NCBI GenBank assembly: GCA_937880705.1 | Contig: CALGRZ010000008.1 | Location: 1-30,974, forward strand | From: an uncultured Alistipes sp. | GTDB lineage: Bacteria; Bacteroidota; Bacteroidia; Bacteroidales; Rikenellaceae | DNA: 30,974 nt | Direction: 5' to 3' | Notes under the pieces: model-generated | Told to the model about the DNA's origin: nothing | The model's database searches: none | What the model saw: only the letters and a program-made list of their open reading frames with translations | In this document: piece after piece, positions 22,557 through 30,924 of the stretch | Position numbering within the stretch: the first letter of the stretch is position 1 | Layout of the letters: each line of letters starts with the position of its first letter | Position numbers and translations under genes: made by a program

Positions 22557-24419
22557 TTATGCCTCGAGGAGCTTCAGCAGAGCCTCCTCGTCGTAACCGC
22601 ACTCGGCATATAGCTCTGCGGGCTTGCCCTGCTCGACAAAGCGGTCGTCGATGCCGAGCGACTGCACTCGCGCCTTCAGACCCTCTTGTGCCATGAGTGC
22701 TGCCACGGCCTCACCCACACCACCGCGCAGGATGCCATCCTCGATGGTTATAACGCGCTCGAAGCGCGCTCCTATATCCTTTATCAGCTCCTCGTCGAGG
22801 GGCTTTGCGTAGCGCAGGTCGTAGACCGCAACGCTCTTCGTGCTTCGTTGTGCTGCTCGCAGTGCTACATTTGCCATGGGTCCTACGGCTACTACGGCTA
22901 TGTCGTGACCCTCCTTGAGCACTTCGCCACGTCCCACCTCGATAAGTTCGAAGGGTGTATTCTGCCACTCTACGCCCTCGCCAATGCCTCTTGGGTAGCG
23001 TATGACGGTGGGGTAGTCCACTACCGAGGCGGTGTACATCATCTGGCGCAGCATCCACTCGTTGCGAGGCACGGCAATGCGCAGGTTGGGTACACAGCCG
23101 AAGTATGCCAGGTCGAATGCTCCGTGGTGTGTGGCACCATCCTCACCCACAAGGCCGCTGCGGTCGAGGCAGAGCACTACGGGGAGGTTCTGGAGGGCAA
23201 TGTCGTGTATCACGTTGTCGTAGGCGCGCTGCATGAACGATGAGTATATGTTGCAGAAGGGACGCTCACCGGCTGCTGCGAGGCCTGCCGAGAAGGTCAC
23301 GGCGTGGCCCTCGGCGATGCCCACGTCGAAGCAGCGTGACGGCATCTCGCGCATCATAATATTCATCGAGCAGCCCGAGGGCATGGCGGGTGTGATACCC
23401 ATGATGCGTCTGTCGCGGCGTGCCAGGTCGAGGAGCGTGGTGCCGAAGACCTCCTGGTAGCGCGCAGCGGGGTAGCTGCTCTTGATGCGCTCGCCTGTCT
23501 CGACACAGAACCTACCCGGCGCATGCCACACGGCGGGGTCGGCCTCGGCAGGGGCATAGCCCTTGCCCTTGGTAGTCTTGATGTGTAGCAGCTTGGGGCC
23601 TCCAATGCTCTTTAGGGCGCGCAGCGTGCGCACCAGCTCGCCTATGTTGTGGCCATCTATCTGGCCGAAGTAGCGGAAGTTGAGGCTCTCAAAGAGGTTG
23701 CTGTTCTGGAGCAAGCCCTGCTTTATGGCGTTACCCGTCTTACGCACCATGTTGTGTAGCGGTGGCACAATGGAGAGGCATCGCCACAGCATGCGCTTGA
23801 TGGCGTTGTAGAGTCTTGATGTCGACATGCGCACCAGGTAGCGGTCGAGGGCTCCCGAGGGCTTGTCGATAGACATCTCGTTGTCGTTGAGCACCACCAG
23901 CAGGTCGGTCTTGGGCGACGCACCGGCGTTGTTCAACCCCTCAAAGGCAAGGCCTCCGGTCATCGCGCCATCGCCAATGACGGCGATGACATGGTCGTGG
24001 CCACCCTGCATCTCGATAGCCTTGGCCATGCCAAAGGCGGCAGAGATGCTGGTGGATGAGTGTCCCGCACCAAACGAGTCGTAGCGACTCTCGGCCATGC
24101 GCGGGAAGCCGCTGATGCCGTCGCGTGTGCGGTTTTGGAGGAAGGCCTCGCGGCGCGAGGTGATGATCTTATGGGCGTAGGCTTGGTGTCCGACATCCCA
24201 CACTATGCGGTCGTCGGGCGTAGAGTAGACATAGTGCAGTGCCACGGTGAGCTCCACGGCACCAAGGCTCGAGCCGAGGTGTCCGGGGTTGGTGGCACAA
24301 CACTCCACGATATATTGGCGTAGCTCGGCACAGTACTCCACAAGCTGACCTATGGAGAGCTTGCGCAGATCGGCGGGAGAGTCTATCTCGGTGAGGTATT
24401 TATACTTCTTTTCGGCCAT
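22557..24419 (-). CDS. dxs: 1-deoxy-D-xylulose-5-phosphate synthase
   Basis: Thiamine-diphosphate enzyme that joins pyruvate and glyceraldehyde 3-phosphate, the entry step of the non-mevalonate isoprenoid pathway; it also feeds thiamine and pyridoxal synthesis. The protein is 620 residues, the usual size. The N-terminal region has NPGHLGSSLGAVELTVALH and DVGHQAY, the thiamine-binding motif is GDGAMTGG...NDNEMSI (about 149-180), and the central domain carries FDVGIAEGHAVTFSAGLA and LDRSGLVGEDGATHHG. The ATG at 24419 follows a leader with a 15-bp palindrome and a TATATTTG promoter box. It is alone on this strand, divergent from pyrH. Confidence 0.96.
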   Translation of the reverse strand: MAEKKYKYLTEIDSPADLRKLSIGQLVEYCAELRQYIVECCATNPGHLGSSLGAVELTVALHYVYSTPDDRIVWDVGHQAYAHKIITSRREAFLQNRTRDGISGFPRMAESRYDSFGAGHSSTSISAAFGMAKAIEMQGGHDHVIAVIGDGAMTGGLAFEGLNNAGASPKTDLLVVLNDNEMSIDKPSGALDRYLVRMSTSRLYNAIKRMLWRCLSIVPPLHNMVRKTGNAIKQGLLQNSNLFESLNFRYFGQIDGHNIGELVRTLRALKSIGGPKLLHIKTTKGKGYAPAEADPAVWHAPGRFCVETGERIKSSYPAARYQEVFGTTLLDLARRDRRIMGITPAMPSGCSMNIMMREMPSRCFDVGIAEGHAVTFSAGLAAAGERPFCNIYSSFMQRAYDNVIHDIALQNLPVVLCLDRSGLVGEDGATHHGAFDLAYFGCVPNLRIAVPRNEWMLRQMMYTASVVDYPTVIRYPRGIGEGVEWQNTPFELIEVGRGEVLKEGHDIAVVAVGPMANVALRAAQRSTKSVAVYDLRYAKPLDEELIKDIGARFERVITIEDGILRGGVGEAVAALMAQEGLKARVQSLGIDDRFVEQGKPAELYAECGYDEEALLKLLEA

Positions 24420-24425
24420 ACATCC

Positions 24426-24440
24426 TTACCATAATGGTAA
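24426..24440 (-). promoter_or_regulatory. Palindrome in the dxs leader
   Basis: TTACCATAATGGTAA is a perfect 7-1-7 inverted repeat ending 7 bases before the dxs start codon and downstream of the predicted RNA start. It could be a repressor operator or fold over the ribosome entry region. Confidence 0.42.
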
Positions 24441-24447
24441 AATCATA

Positions 24448-24479
24448 CAAATATAGGGAAATAATTTGAGATTTCTAAA
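24448..24479 (-). promoter_or_regulatory. Promoter of dxs
   Basis: Minus-strand TATATTTG (24448-24455) with TTTA (24476-24479) 20 bp further upstream fits the consensus except for one -33 base. The remaining 24480-24604 stretch before the pyrH promoter shows no ORF. Confidence 0.6.
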
Positions 24480-24604
24480 TTTGTGAGATAAAAATCGAGA
24501 GGGTGCACGGCGCGTACCACACAGGATGGCCGTGGCCCCACTCGTTTGGTGCGACTATCCGTAAATAAGGGGCTAAAAAATTATGTTTTTTAGGGAAAAA
24601 TTCT

Positions 24605-24612
24605 TATCTTCG
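24605..24612 (+). promoter_or_regulatory. Putative -7 element of the pyrH-frr operon
   Basis: TATCTTCG resembles TAnnTTTG with one change and lies 27 bp before the pyrH ATG. The -33 region is only T-rich, so the element is tentative. Confidence 0.4.
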
Positions 24613-24639
24613 CACAAATTATATCTAAACATTACAGTT

Positions 24640-25356
24640 ATGGCAACTTCTTTATATCGAAGAATACTCCTTAAGCTCAGCGGTGAGTCACTGCAGGGCA
24701 AGCAGAACTATGGTCACGACATTGAGGTGCTTCGCTCCTATGCCGAGCAGATTAGGCGCATCAGCGAGAAGGGTGTGCAGATAGGCATCGTCATAGGTGG
24801 CGGTAACATCTTCCGTGGTATTCAGGGTGCTGGTCGAGGCTTCGACCGCGTGAAGGGCGACCAGATGGGTATGCTGGCAACGATCATCAACTCGTTGGCG
24901 TTGCAGTCGGCACTGGAGTCGGAGGGCGTGAAGTGCAAGGTGCTCACAGCCATACGCATGGAGCCTATCGGCGAGTACTACTCGAAGGCCAAGGCTCTGG
25001 AGTACCTCGAGGCGGGATATGTCGTAATCATCGGCGGTGGCACGTCAAACCCCTACTTCTCTACCGACACTGCCTCGGCACTGCGCGGCATTGAGATTGA
25101 GGCCGACGTGATGTTCAAGGGTACGCGCGTAGACGGCATCTACACGGCCGACCCCGAGAAGGATCCCACGGCTACGAAGTTCGACACCATCACCTTCGAT
25201 GAGGTGTTGGCACGTCGCTTGAAGGTGATGGATCAGACGGCCTTCACTCTCTGTCTGGAGAACCACCTCGGCTTGGTGGTCTTCGACATGGATACTCCGG
25301 GTAACCTGGAGAGGGTCATTGCCGGTGAGAATATCGGCACTGTTGTAACCGAATAA
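24640..25356 (+). CDS. pyrH: Uridylate kinase
   Basis: Hexameric UMP kinase of the amino-acid-kinase fold that makes UDP from UMP and ATP, a committed step of pyrimidine nucleotide supply. The ATG at 24640 gives 238 residues, close to other bacterial enzymes. Upstream in-frame codons include the promoter and do not align with PyrH. Conserved segments are LKLSGESL near the N-terminus, GIVIGGGNIFRG, DQMGMLAT, the GGGTSNPYFSTDTAS loop for phosphate binding and the kinase signature VDGIYTADPEKDP. It leads pyrH-thioredoxin-frr; pyrH and frr are neighbours in many bacteria. Confidence 0.96.
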   Translation: MATSLYRRILLKLSGESLQGKQNYGHDIEVLRSYAEQIRRISEKGVQIGIVIGGGNIFRGIQGAGRGFDRVKGDQMGMLATIINSLALQSALESEGVKCKVLTAIRMEPIGEYYSKAKALEYLEAGYVVIIGGGTSNPYFSTDTASALRGIEIEADVMFKGTRVDGIYTADPEKDPTATKFDTITFDEVLARRLKVMDQTAFTLCLENHLGLVVFDMDTPGNLERVIAGENIGTVVTE

Positions 25357-25370
25357 CATCTTAAAATATT

Positions 25371-25979
25371 ATGACTATGACAACCAACACAAAACACAAG
25401 AAGCGCGGCTCGACATTGTCGCTCGTAATAATGCTTTTGCTGCTCGTAGCCCTTACGGCGGCCATCATCTTGTGGCCCACGGAGGCCGAGGCGCAGCCCA
25501 CCGAGAAGGCCGTGCCCTCGCAGCAGGATGACGTTGCGGCAACAACCCTTATCCATGAGGGTGACCTCGCTCCCGACTTCACGGTTAAGATGCTCAATGG
25601 CGATAAGTACACCCTTTCGGCCCTGCGCGGTAAGGTGGTGCTGGTGAGCTTCTGGGCGACGTGGTGTCCCCCTTGCCGTCAGGAGCTGGCGCACCTGCAG
25701 GAGGGTGTCATCGACAAGTTTGCCGGCAAGGAGTTGGTGGTGCTGCCCATCTCGCGTGGCGAGGAGAGAGCCACCGTCGAGGCATTTATGCACAAGATGA
25801 AGTATAAGTTCAACGTAGGTCTCGACGCAAACCAGTCGATCTACCGCCTCTATGCCACCAACTACATCCCTCGCACCTTTGTGGTGGATCGTGAGGGTAA
25901 GGTGTGCTATGTGGCCGTAGGCTACGATGCAACCATTGCCGAGGAGGTCAACGCAGCCATTGCGAAGGCTCTGAAGTAA
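25371..25979 (+). CDS. TlpA/ResA-like membrane-anchored thioredoxin
   Basis: A 202-residue thioredoxin-fold protein with an N-terminal membrane anchor (about residues 16-35) and the active site in the periplasm. The catalytic pair is C99 and C102 in WATWCPPC. The flanking FTVKMLNGDKYTLSALRGKVVLVSFWA and IPRTFVVDREGKV stretches are typical of the TlpA/AhpC-TSA group; the cis-proline is in YIPRTF. It likely reduces disulfides in cytochrome-c apoproteins or other periplasmic targets; the substrate is not shown by the sequence. The ATG at 25371 is 14 bp after pyrH; a second ATG at 25377 is possible. It sits between pyrH and frr, and frr starts 39 bp later. Confidence 0.9.
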   Translation: MTMTTNTKHKKRGSTLSLVIMLLLLVALTAAIILWPTEAEAQPTEKAVPSQQDDVAATTLIHEGDLAPDFTVKMLNGDKYTLSALRGKVVLVSFWATWCPPCRQELAHLQEGVIDKFAGKELVVLPISRGEERATVEAFMHKMKYKFNVGLDANQSIYRLYATNYIPRTFVVDREGKVCYVAVGYDATIAEEVNAAIAKALK

Positions 25980-26018
25980 CATCTCTGAGAAGAAGCGAAA
26001 CAATAAACAGATAAAACT

Positions 26019-26576
26019 ATGGATACCAAGACTATTTTGAATGAGGCAACGGATCGTATGCAGCGTGCTGTCGACCACCTCGCAGAGGAGCTCCTCAACA
26101 TCCGCGCCGGTAAGGCGTCGGTAAATGTTCTTAACGGTGTATTTGTCGACTACTACGGCTCACAAAGCCCCGTGTCGGCTGTGGCCAGTGTCACTGTGCC
26201 CGATGCCAAGACGGTGCTTATCCAGCCCTGGGACAAGAATATGATTCGTCCCATCGAGAAGGCTATCATCGACTCAAACATTGGCCTGACACCCTCGAAC
26301 AATGGCGAGCAGATCCGCCTCTCGATACCCCCTCTTACCGAGGAGCGTCGTAAGGAGATCGTGAAGAAGGTTAAGGCCGAGGGCGAGACTGCCCGTATCA
26401 GCCTGCGCAATGCACGTCGTGATGCTGTTGAGGCCTTCAAGAAGGCACAGAAGGAGGGCATGTCGGAGGATGAGCAGAAGGATGGCGAGGCACAGGTACA
26501 GAAGCTCGTTGAGAAGTTCACCAAGCTGCTCGATGTAGAGCTTGAGAAGAAGGAGAAGGAGGTAATGACCGTATAA
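26019..26576 (+). CDS. frr: Ribosome recycling factor
   Basis: Works with EF-G to split the ribosome from mRNA after termination. The 185 residues match the family exactly. Conserved marks are LNIRAGKASVNVL near the N-terminus (R-x-G-R/K-A), the beta-rich domain II around VTVPDAKTVLIQPWDKNMI, IGLTPSNNGEQIRLSIPPLTEERR, and the C-terminal helix with ARISLRNARRDA. The start ATG at 26019 is the only plausible one. It closes the pyrH operon and is followed by a hairpin terminator. Confidence 0.97.
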   Translation: MDTKTILNEATDRMQRAVDHLAEELLNIRAGKASVNVLNGVFVDYYGSQSPVSAVASVTVPDAKTVLIQPWDKNMIRPIEKAIIDSNIGLTPSNNGEQIRLSIPPLTEERRKEIVKKVKAEGETARISLRNARRDAVEAFKKAQKEGMSEDEQKDGEAQVQKLVEKFTKLLDVELEKKEKEVMTV

Positions 26577-26612
26577 GAGGTGTAACCACCACGGTCATCC
26601 CGGGATCAAATG

Positions 26613-26648
26613 AGAGGGGAGTGCGGCTTAAGTCCGACACTCCCCTCT
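26613..26648 (+). terminator. Bidirectional hairpin after frr
   Basis: AGAGGGGAGTG (26613-26623) and CACTCCCCTCT (26638-26648) form an 11-bp stem with a CGG/CCG inner stem and one bulge. There is no T run on the plus strand. It lies between convergent genes and may serve both frr and the zinc-ribbon gene. Confidence 0.7.
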
Positions 26649-26667
26649 GCTGTATGCTCTTTGTGCG

Positions 26668-27957
26668 CTACTCGAAGTAGGTCTCCTGTGAGCCGCTCAA
26701 ACGGCCATCGATGTAGATGTCGACCTTGTAGGTGCCGCGCTCGAAGTTGGCACCATCGTAGTAGATGCTTACGGGTACCGACTCATTCTCGTAGTCCACC
26801 TTACGCATGGCTGAGGCCATCATCTCGTCACCCTCGAAGCTGAATACAACCATCTCGGGCGATGAGAGCACATAGCCGTCGGGGCCGGTGATGCAGATAT
26901 ATATCGACTTCTCGCCGGGCTCGGCAAGCTCGTTGGCCGTAAGCTCAAAGTCGGTGCGCAGACGTGTTGCCTGCTTGATGCGCTTGGCCTCGTTGCCACG
27001 GGCGTTAAGTGCCACCATGCGCACGCCGCTGGCACGGATAACGGCTCCGATGCGCACCTTGGTGTTCAGCTCATCGGCCTTCTCCTCGGCAACATCGGCG
27101 CGTAGCTGTGCCGTCGAGATCTCTCTCTTATACTCCACGTTCTTGGCCTGGAGGTCGCGGTTGATGGTGTTGAGCGAGTCTATCTGTCGCAGGTAGCCCT
27201 TCATCACACTCTTAAGCGTATTTACCTCTCTCTTATATCGGGCCAGCTGCTCATAGTTGTAGGTCTTCTCCTTCTGCAACTGCTCGAGCATGACCACCGC
27301 CTCCTGATACTTGACCATCATCGTGTCGTTCTTGTCTTTGAGCTGCTCGAGCTCCGACACCAGATCCGAGGCCTCATGTTGCAACATGGTGTTCTGCTCC
27401 TCGAAGAGTCGGCGTGCCGACTCCACAATGGCATAGTCCTTCTCGATGGTGCGCACCTTAAGGCCCCAGTTGATGCAGAAGTAGGCCGCAGGGATCAGCA
27501 ACAGAATGAGCACCACAATCACCATCTTAAAGCCCTTGAGCGACTGCTCCTTGCGACGCAGCTCCTCCTCATAGTCGGCCGTAGATGCGTTGTAGTCATC
27601 CTCCTCGTCCGAGGGCATTACGGGAATTATGGGCGTAGGCTCTACGGCAGGCTCTACGGCAGGCTCTGTGGTGGGCTCTGTGGTAGGCTTTGGTGTAGGC
27701 ACCTCTGTGGCGGGCTCGGCAAGACGCTCGTTGAGGGTCTTGGGCTGCGCGGTGCGCTCGGCGATAATGTCGTTGAGGGTCTTGGGCTGTGATGTACCCT
27801 GGCTCGCGGTGGGCTCTGTGGCAGAGGGTGTGGCAGTAGGAGCAACGGGAGTTGCTGCGCTCTGCTCCGCCGTGGCGATCGGCTCACCACATATAGGGCA
27901 GGCCTTTGACTTGGTCGAGACGGGGTTACCGCACTGTTTACATCTTATAAGTGCCAT
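26668..27957 (-). CDS. Zinc-ribbon, single-pass membrane, coiled-coil protein
   Basis: A 429-residue protein in clear blocks. An N-terminal zinc ribbon has C6, C9, C20 and C23. Next comes a Pro/Thr/Glu-rich linker (about 30-118) holding two QPKTLN copies (57-62, 71-76) and a run of TEPT/AVEP tetrapeptides. A membrane helix spans about 143-164 and a charged coiled coil about 170-290. The C-terminal domain (about 300-429) is beta-rich and ends in GSQETYFE; its KADKIRTDF-like and ITGPDGYVL segments match a domain I associate with Bacteroidota coiled-coil proteins. The zinc ribbon should be cytoplasmic and the coiled coil periplasmic. The function is unknown. Promoter-like TATATTTG (28006-28013) lies upstream, and the gene is not clearly coupled to apt-recG. 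Confidence 0.85.
   Translation of the reverse strand: MALIRCKQCGNPVSTKSKACPICGEPIATAEQSAATPVAPTATPSATEPTASQGTSQPKTLNDIIAERTAQPKTLNERLAEPATEVPTPKPTTEPTTEPAVEPAVEPTPIIPVMPSDEEDDYNASTADYEEELRRKEQSLKGFKMVIVVLILLLIPAAYFCINWGLKVRTIEKDYAIVESARRLFEEQNTMLQHEASDLVSELEQLKDKNDTMMVKYQEAVVMLEQLQKEKTYNYEQLARYKREVNTLKSVMKGYLRQIDSLNTINRDLQAKNVEYKREISTAQLRADVAEEKADELNTKVRIGAVIRASGVRMVALNARGNEAKRIKQATRLRTDFELTANELAEPGEKSIYICITGPDGYVLSSPEMVVFSFEGDEMMASAMRKVDYENESVPVSIYYDGANFERGTYKVDIYIDGRLSGSQETYFE
27637..27684. repeat. 12-bp tandem repeat in the zinc-ribbon gene linker
   Basis: Four near-identical 12-bp units (AGGCTCTACGGC twice, then AGGCTCTGTGGT and GGGCTCTGTGGT) encode the EP-rich tetrapeptide run. Copy number may vary between strains. 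Confidence 0.8.
27729..27789. repeat. 19-bp direct repeat encoding the two QPKTLN motifs
   Basis: CGTTGAGGGTCTTGGGCTG occurs at 27729-27747 and again at 27771-27789, 42 bp apart, inside the zinc-ribbon gene. The repeat is exact at DNA level, suggesting recent duplication or conversion. Confidence 0.85.
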
Positions 27958-28005
27958 TTTATCTTCGGGTTAATTACTTATATACTAAATTGTTCTGTTT
28001 GGGTG

Positions 28006-28013
28006 CAAATATA
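28006..28013 (-). promoter_or_regulatory. Putative -7 element of the zinc-ribbon gene
   Basis: Minus-strand TATATTTG, followed by CACCC, lies 48 bases before the ATG at 27957. It sits just beyond the recG stop, so the gene can be transcribed separately. No good -33 box is seen. Confidence 0.5.
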
Positions 28014-28034
28014 ACGTAATTTTCAGGACTCTTA

Positions 28035-30158
28035 TTACGATATATTCGAAAAATCTATCTTCTCTCGTTTGCGATACCTATCTCGGAGTGCGGCAAACGC
28101 CTGATTTTCGGCCCTCTGCAGCGTAGGGTCATCGGCAAGTATTCGTAGGGCCTCGTCGCGTGTGAGCTGCATGATCTGTGTGTCGGTGGCCAGGTTGGCG
28201 ATGTTTAGCTCGAAGGCCTCGCCACTCTGCTGTGTGCCGTGTATGTCGCCGGCACCGCGCAGCTTGAGGTCGAGCTCCGAGAGTTCAAAGCCATCGTTGG
28301 TGGCGCACATAGCCTCGAGGCGCGCACGGCTCTCCTTCGACAGCTTCTCGCCCGACATAAGTATGCAGTAGGACTGCTCGCCACCGCGGCCCACGCGACC
28401 ACGCAGCTGGTGGAGCTGCGAGAGGCCAAACCTCTCGGCCGACTCGATGACCATCACCGTGGCGTTGGGCACGTCGACACCCACCTCGATGACCGAGGTG
28501 GCAACAAGTATGTCGGCCTCACCGCGCTTGAACTGCGCCATGGCAGCATCCTTATCCTCGTTGCGCATCTTGCCGTGGCATACCGTAGTGCGGTAGTGCG
28601 GTAGCGGGAAGTCGCGCGAGATGGACTCGTAGCCATCCTCCAGATCTTTGTAGTCCATCTTCTCCGACTCCTTGATAAGCGGGTAGACGATATATACCTG
28701 ACGCCCCTTGGCTATCTCCTGTCGCAGAAAGCCGAACATGCGCAGACGTGCCGAGTCGTAGTAGTGGTAGGTGCGTATGGGCTGACGGCCGGGGGGCAGC
28801 TCGTCGATAACCGACACCTCCAGGTCGCCATAGAGCGTCATGGCCAATGTGCGGGGTATGGGTGTCGCGGTCATCACCAGTATATGTGGCGGTTGCAGGT
28901 TCTTGGTCCAGAGCTTGGCCCTCTGCTCCACGCCAAAGCGGTGCTGCTCGTCGATGACCACATAGCCCAGGTTGGCAAACTGCACACGATCCTCGATAAG
29001 GGCGTGTGTGCCGACGAGGATGTTGACCTCGCCCGAGGCTATGCCCTCGAGTGCTGCACGTCGCTCCTTCGCCTTTGAGGCTCCTGTGAGCACAGCCACC
29101 TTAACACCCTTCAGACCCTCCGCAAAGCGCATCATAGAGGCGTAGTGCTGGCGTGCGAGAATCTCGGTGGGTGCCATGATGCAGGCTTGGTAGCCATTGT
29201 CCACGGCAAGCAGCATCGACATGAAGGCCACCATGGTCTTGCCACTGCCCACGTCGCCCTGCAGCAGGCGGTTCATCTGCTTGCCCGAGACCATGTCGGC
29301 GCGTATCTCCTTGATGACACGCTGCTGTGCTCCCGTGAGGCTGAAGGGCAGCTTCTCGCGGAAGAATGTGTTGAAGGCCTCGCCCACGCGGGGGAAGATA
29401 AAGCCGTTGTTTGCTGCTTGACGTGCCGAGCGTCGTGCCTGTATGGTGAGCTGCACGCCGAGCAACTCGTCGTACTTCAGGCGGTACTGTGCTGCGCGCA
29501 GCCTCTCGGCCGACTGCGGGAAGTGTATGTTGTAGAGTGCCTCGGCAAGGGGCATAAGGCCGTTGCGCTGGCGCATAGAGTCGGGTAGCGGGTCTACGAT
29601 GGCCGAGGCATCGGCGGCAACCAGCTGCCAGGCGTTGTGTACGATTGTCTGCATCGCCTTGTGGCCTATGGCCTGCGAGAGCTTCTCGGTCGAGGCGTAG
29701 AGCCCCTGAAAGCCACTCTCCTGCTTGCGCGACAGTGCCTGCTCGACACTCTCGATGTCGGGGTGTATGATGCTCACGCGGTTGCGGAAGAGCCCCGGGC
29801 GGCCGAAGATTATATACTCGCGCCCCACCTCCAGTCGCTTCTCTATCCACTTGATGCCGTGAAACCATACCAGCTCGCCTATGCCCGAGCTGTCGCTTAT
29901 CTCGACTATGAGGCGACGCTTGGCACCCTCACCTGTGTAGGAGAGGCCCATCAGTCGGCAGCGTAGCTGCACATAGGTCGACTCCATGCTCTCGTCGACC
30001 TCGGAGAGCAGGAGTGTGCGTGTGCGGTCGATGTAGCGGTAGGGGAAGCGGTAGATTAGGTCACCCACGGTGCGTACCCCGATCTCACGCTCCAGCAGGC
30101 GTGCGCGTACCTCGCCCACGCCACCTACAAACTTTATATCGCGCTGCATCACCGACAT
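28035..30158 (-). CDS. recG: ATP-dependent DNA helicase RecG
   Basis: Superfamily 2 helicase that reverses stalled forks and moves Holliday junctions. The 707 residues cover the N-terminal wedge/OB domain (about 1-250), then the helicase core. Motif I is GDVGSGKT (about 303), motif Ia APTEILARQH, motif II DEQH and motif III MTATPIPRT. The second lobe has VIEVGVDVPNATVMVIE and the QLHQLRGRVGRG motif VI. The TRG-like C-terminal stretch is also present. The start gives MSVMQRDIKFVGGVG; the second Met is 3 codons later. It begins 13 bp after apt, so both are likely co-transcribed. Confidence 0.96.
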   Translation of the reverse strand: MSVMQRDIKFVGGVGEVRARLLEREIGVRTVGDLIYRFPYRYIDRTRTLLLSEVDESMESTYVQLRCRLMGLSYTGEGAKRRLIVEISDSSGIGELVWFHGIKWIEKRLEVGREYIIFGRPGLFRNRVSIIHPDIESVEQALSRKQESGFQGLYASTEKLSQAIGHKAMQTIVHNAWQLVAADASAIVDPLPDSMRQRNGLMPLAEALYNIHFPQSAERLRAAQYRLKYDELLGVQLTIQARRSARQAANNGFIFPRVGEAFNTFFREKLPFSLTGAQQRVIKEIRADMVSGKQMNRLLQGDVGSGKTMVAFMSMLLAVDNGYQACIMAPTEILARQHYASMMRFAEGLKGVKVAVLTGASKAKERRAALEGIASGEVNILVGTHALIEDRVQFANLGYVVIDEQHRFGVEQRAKLWTKNLQPPHILVMTATPIPRTLAMTLYGDLEVSVIDELPPGRQPIRTYHYYDSARLRMFGFLRQEIAKGRQVYIVYPLIKESEKMDYKDLEDGYESISRDFPLPHYRTTVCHGKMRNEDKDAAMAQFKRGEADILVATSVIEVGVDVPNATVMVIESAERFGLSQLHQLRGRVGRGGEQSYCILMSGEKLSKESRARLEAMCATNDGFELSELDLKLRGAGDIHGTQQSGEAFELNIANLATDTQIMQLTRDEALRILADDPTLQRAENQAFAALRDRYRKREKIDFSNIS

Positions 30159-30171
30159 ACTCTCCGATGTG

Positions 30172-30732
30172 CTATATCTTTGTTATCGACCTTACGGGTG
30201 CAATCTTCTCGAGACGTGCGGCACCGCCCAGCTCCTCGATCTCGACGATGAAGACAAACTCCTTGATGCGCACGCCGTAGCTCTTGCCCTCGACGGTTAT
30301 GGTCAAGGCCTCGAGTGAGCGTGCCAGACCCTCGGCTGTGCCACCTGTGGCCAGCACGTCGTCGAGGATGGTGAGCTCGAAGCAGTCGCCACAGGGCTTA
30401 CCTGCGGCGATGTCGCTCTGGCGGTAGTAGAGCTTGTCGCAGCCATACTCCTTCTCGATAAGTACCTCGTGGAGGTCACCCTCGGCAAAGGGGAGCTTAC
30501 CGCTCTTGCGCACGGGGATGATGTTCTCGACATGGTTGCACTCGGTGAGCAGCGGAGCAGCAAAGAGGAAGCCTCGCGCCTCGGGAGCCACGATATTGGG
30601 CGTTGTGCAGGCCTCGCCGACCTTGGTAATAAGGCTCTTGAATACCTCCTTGTTCTGGAGATAGGGGATAATATCTACGAAGATGATTCCCTCCTTGGGA
30701 AAGTCCTTGTAAAATTTGAGTACCTCTTTCAT
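30172..30732 (-). CDS. apt: Adenine phosphoribosyltransferase
   Basis: Salvages adenine by joining it to PRPP to give AMP. Starting at the ATG at 30732 (MKEVLKFYKDFP) gives 186 residues. The longer in-frame start at 30780 lies on the promoter box and is rejected. The PRPP-binding motif is LDDVLATGGTA; APEARGFLFAAPL and VRKSGKLP are the hood and loop segments of Apt. Between the PRPP loop and the last strand is a slightly longer turn (TVEGKSYGVRIKEF) than in Escherichia coli Apt. It heads a two-gene run with recG. Confidence 0.93.
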   Translation of the reverse strand: MKEVLKFYKDFPKEGIIFVDIIPYLQNKEVFKSLITKVGEACTTPNIVAPEARGFLFAAPLLTECNHVENIIPVRKSGKLPFAEGDLHEVLIEKEYGCDKLYYRQSDIAAGKPCGDCFELTILDDVLATGGTAEGLARSLEALTITVEGKSYGVRIKEFVFIVEIEELGGAARLEKIAPVRSITKI

Positions 30733-30777
30733 ACAGTGATATTTTAAGGTCTGTTCTATAAGTTTTGTTATATAAGG

Positions 30778-30785
30778 CAAAGGTA
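30778..30785 (-). promoter_or_regulatory. Putative -7 element of apt-recG
   Basis: Minus-strand TACCTTTG followed by CC is a perfect TAnnTTTG match, 45 bases before the apt ATG. The -33 region is weak. The box fixes the choice of the shorter apt start. Confidence 0.65.
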
Positions 30786-30858
30786 TAAAAAACTACGAAA
30801 AAACCACCCTCCGCCACCAAATTATTGTGCCGTAGCACTCTCATTGCCAAATTTTTTG

Positions 30859-30866
30859 TAAATTTG
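30859..30866 (+). promoter_or_regulatory. Putative -7 element for the gene running off the right edge
   Basis: TAAATTTG on the plus strand lies 58 bases before the ATG at 30925. No good -33 box is seen at the expected spacing. Between this element and the apt promoter nothing else is evident. Confidence 0.45.
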
Positions 30867-30924
30867 TATGGTGCGTAGCCACATCATATCGATTAAATGT
30901 TACACTACAAACTTAAATGACACT

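Noticed and set aside
30733..30780. Longer start for apt
   Set aside because: It would place the start codon on the TACCTTTG promoter box; the ATG at 30732 gives normal Apt length.
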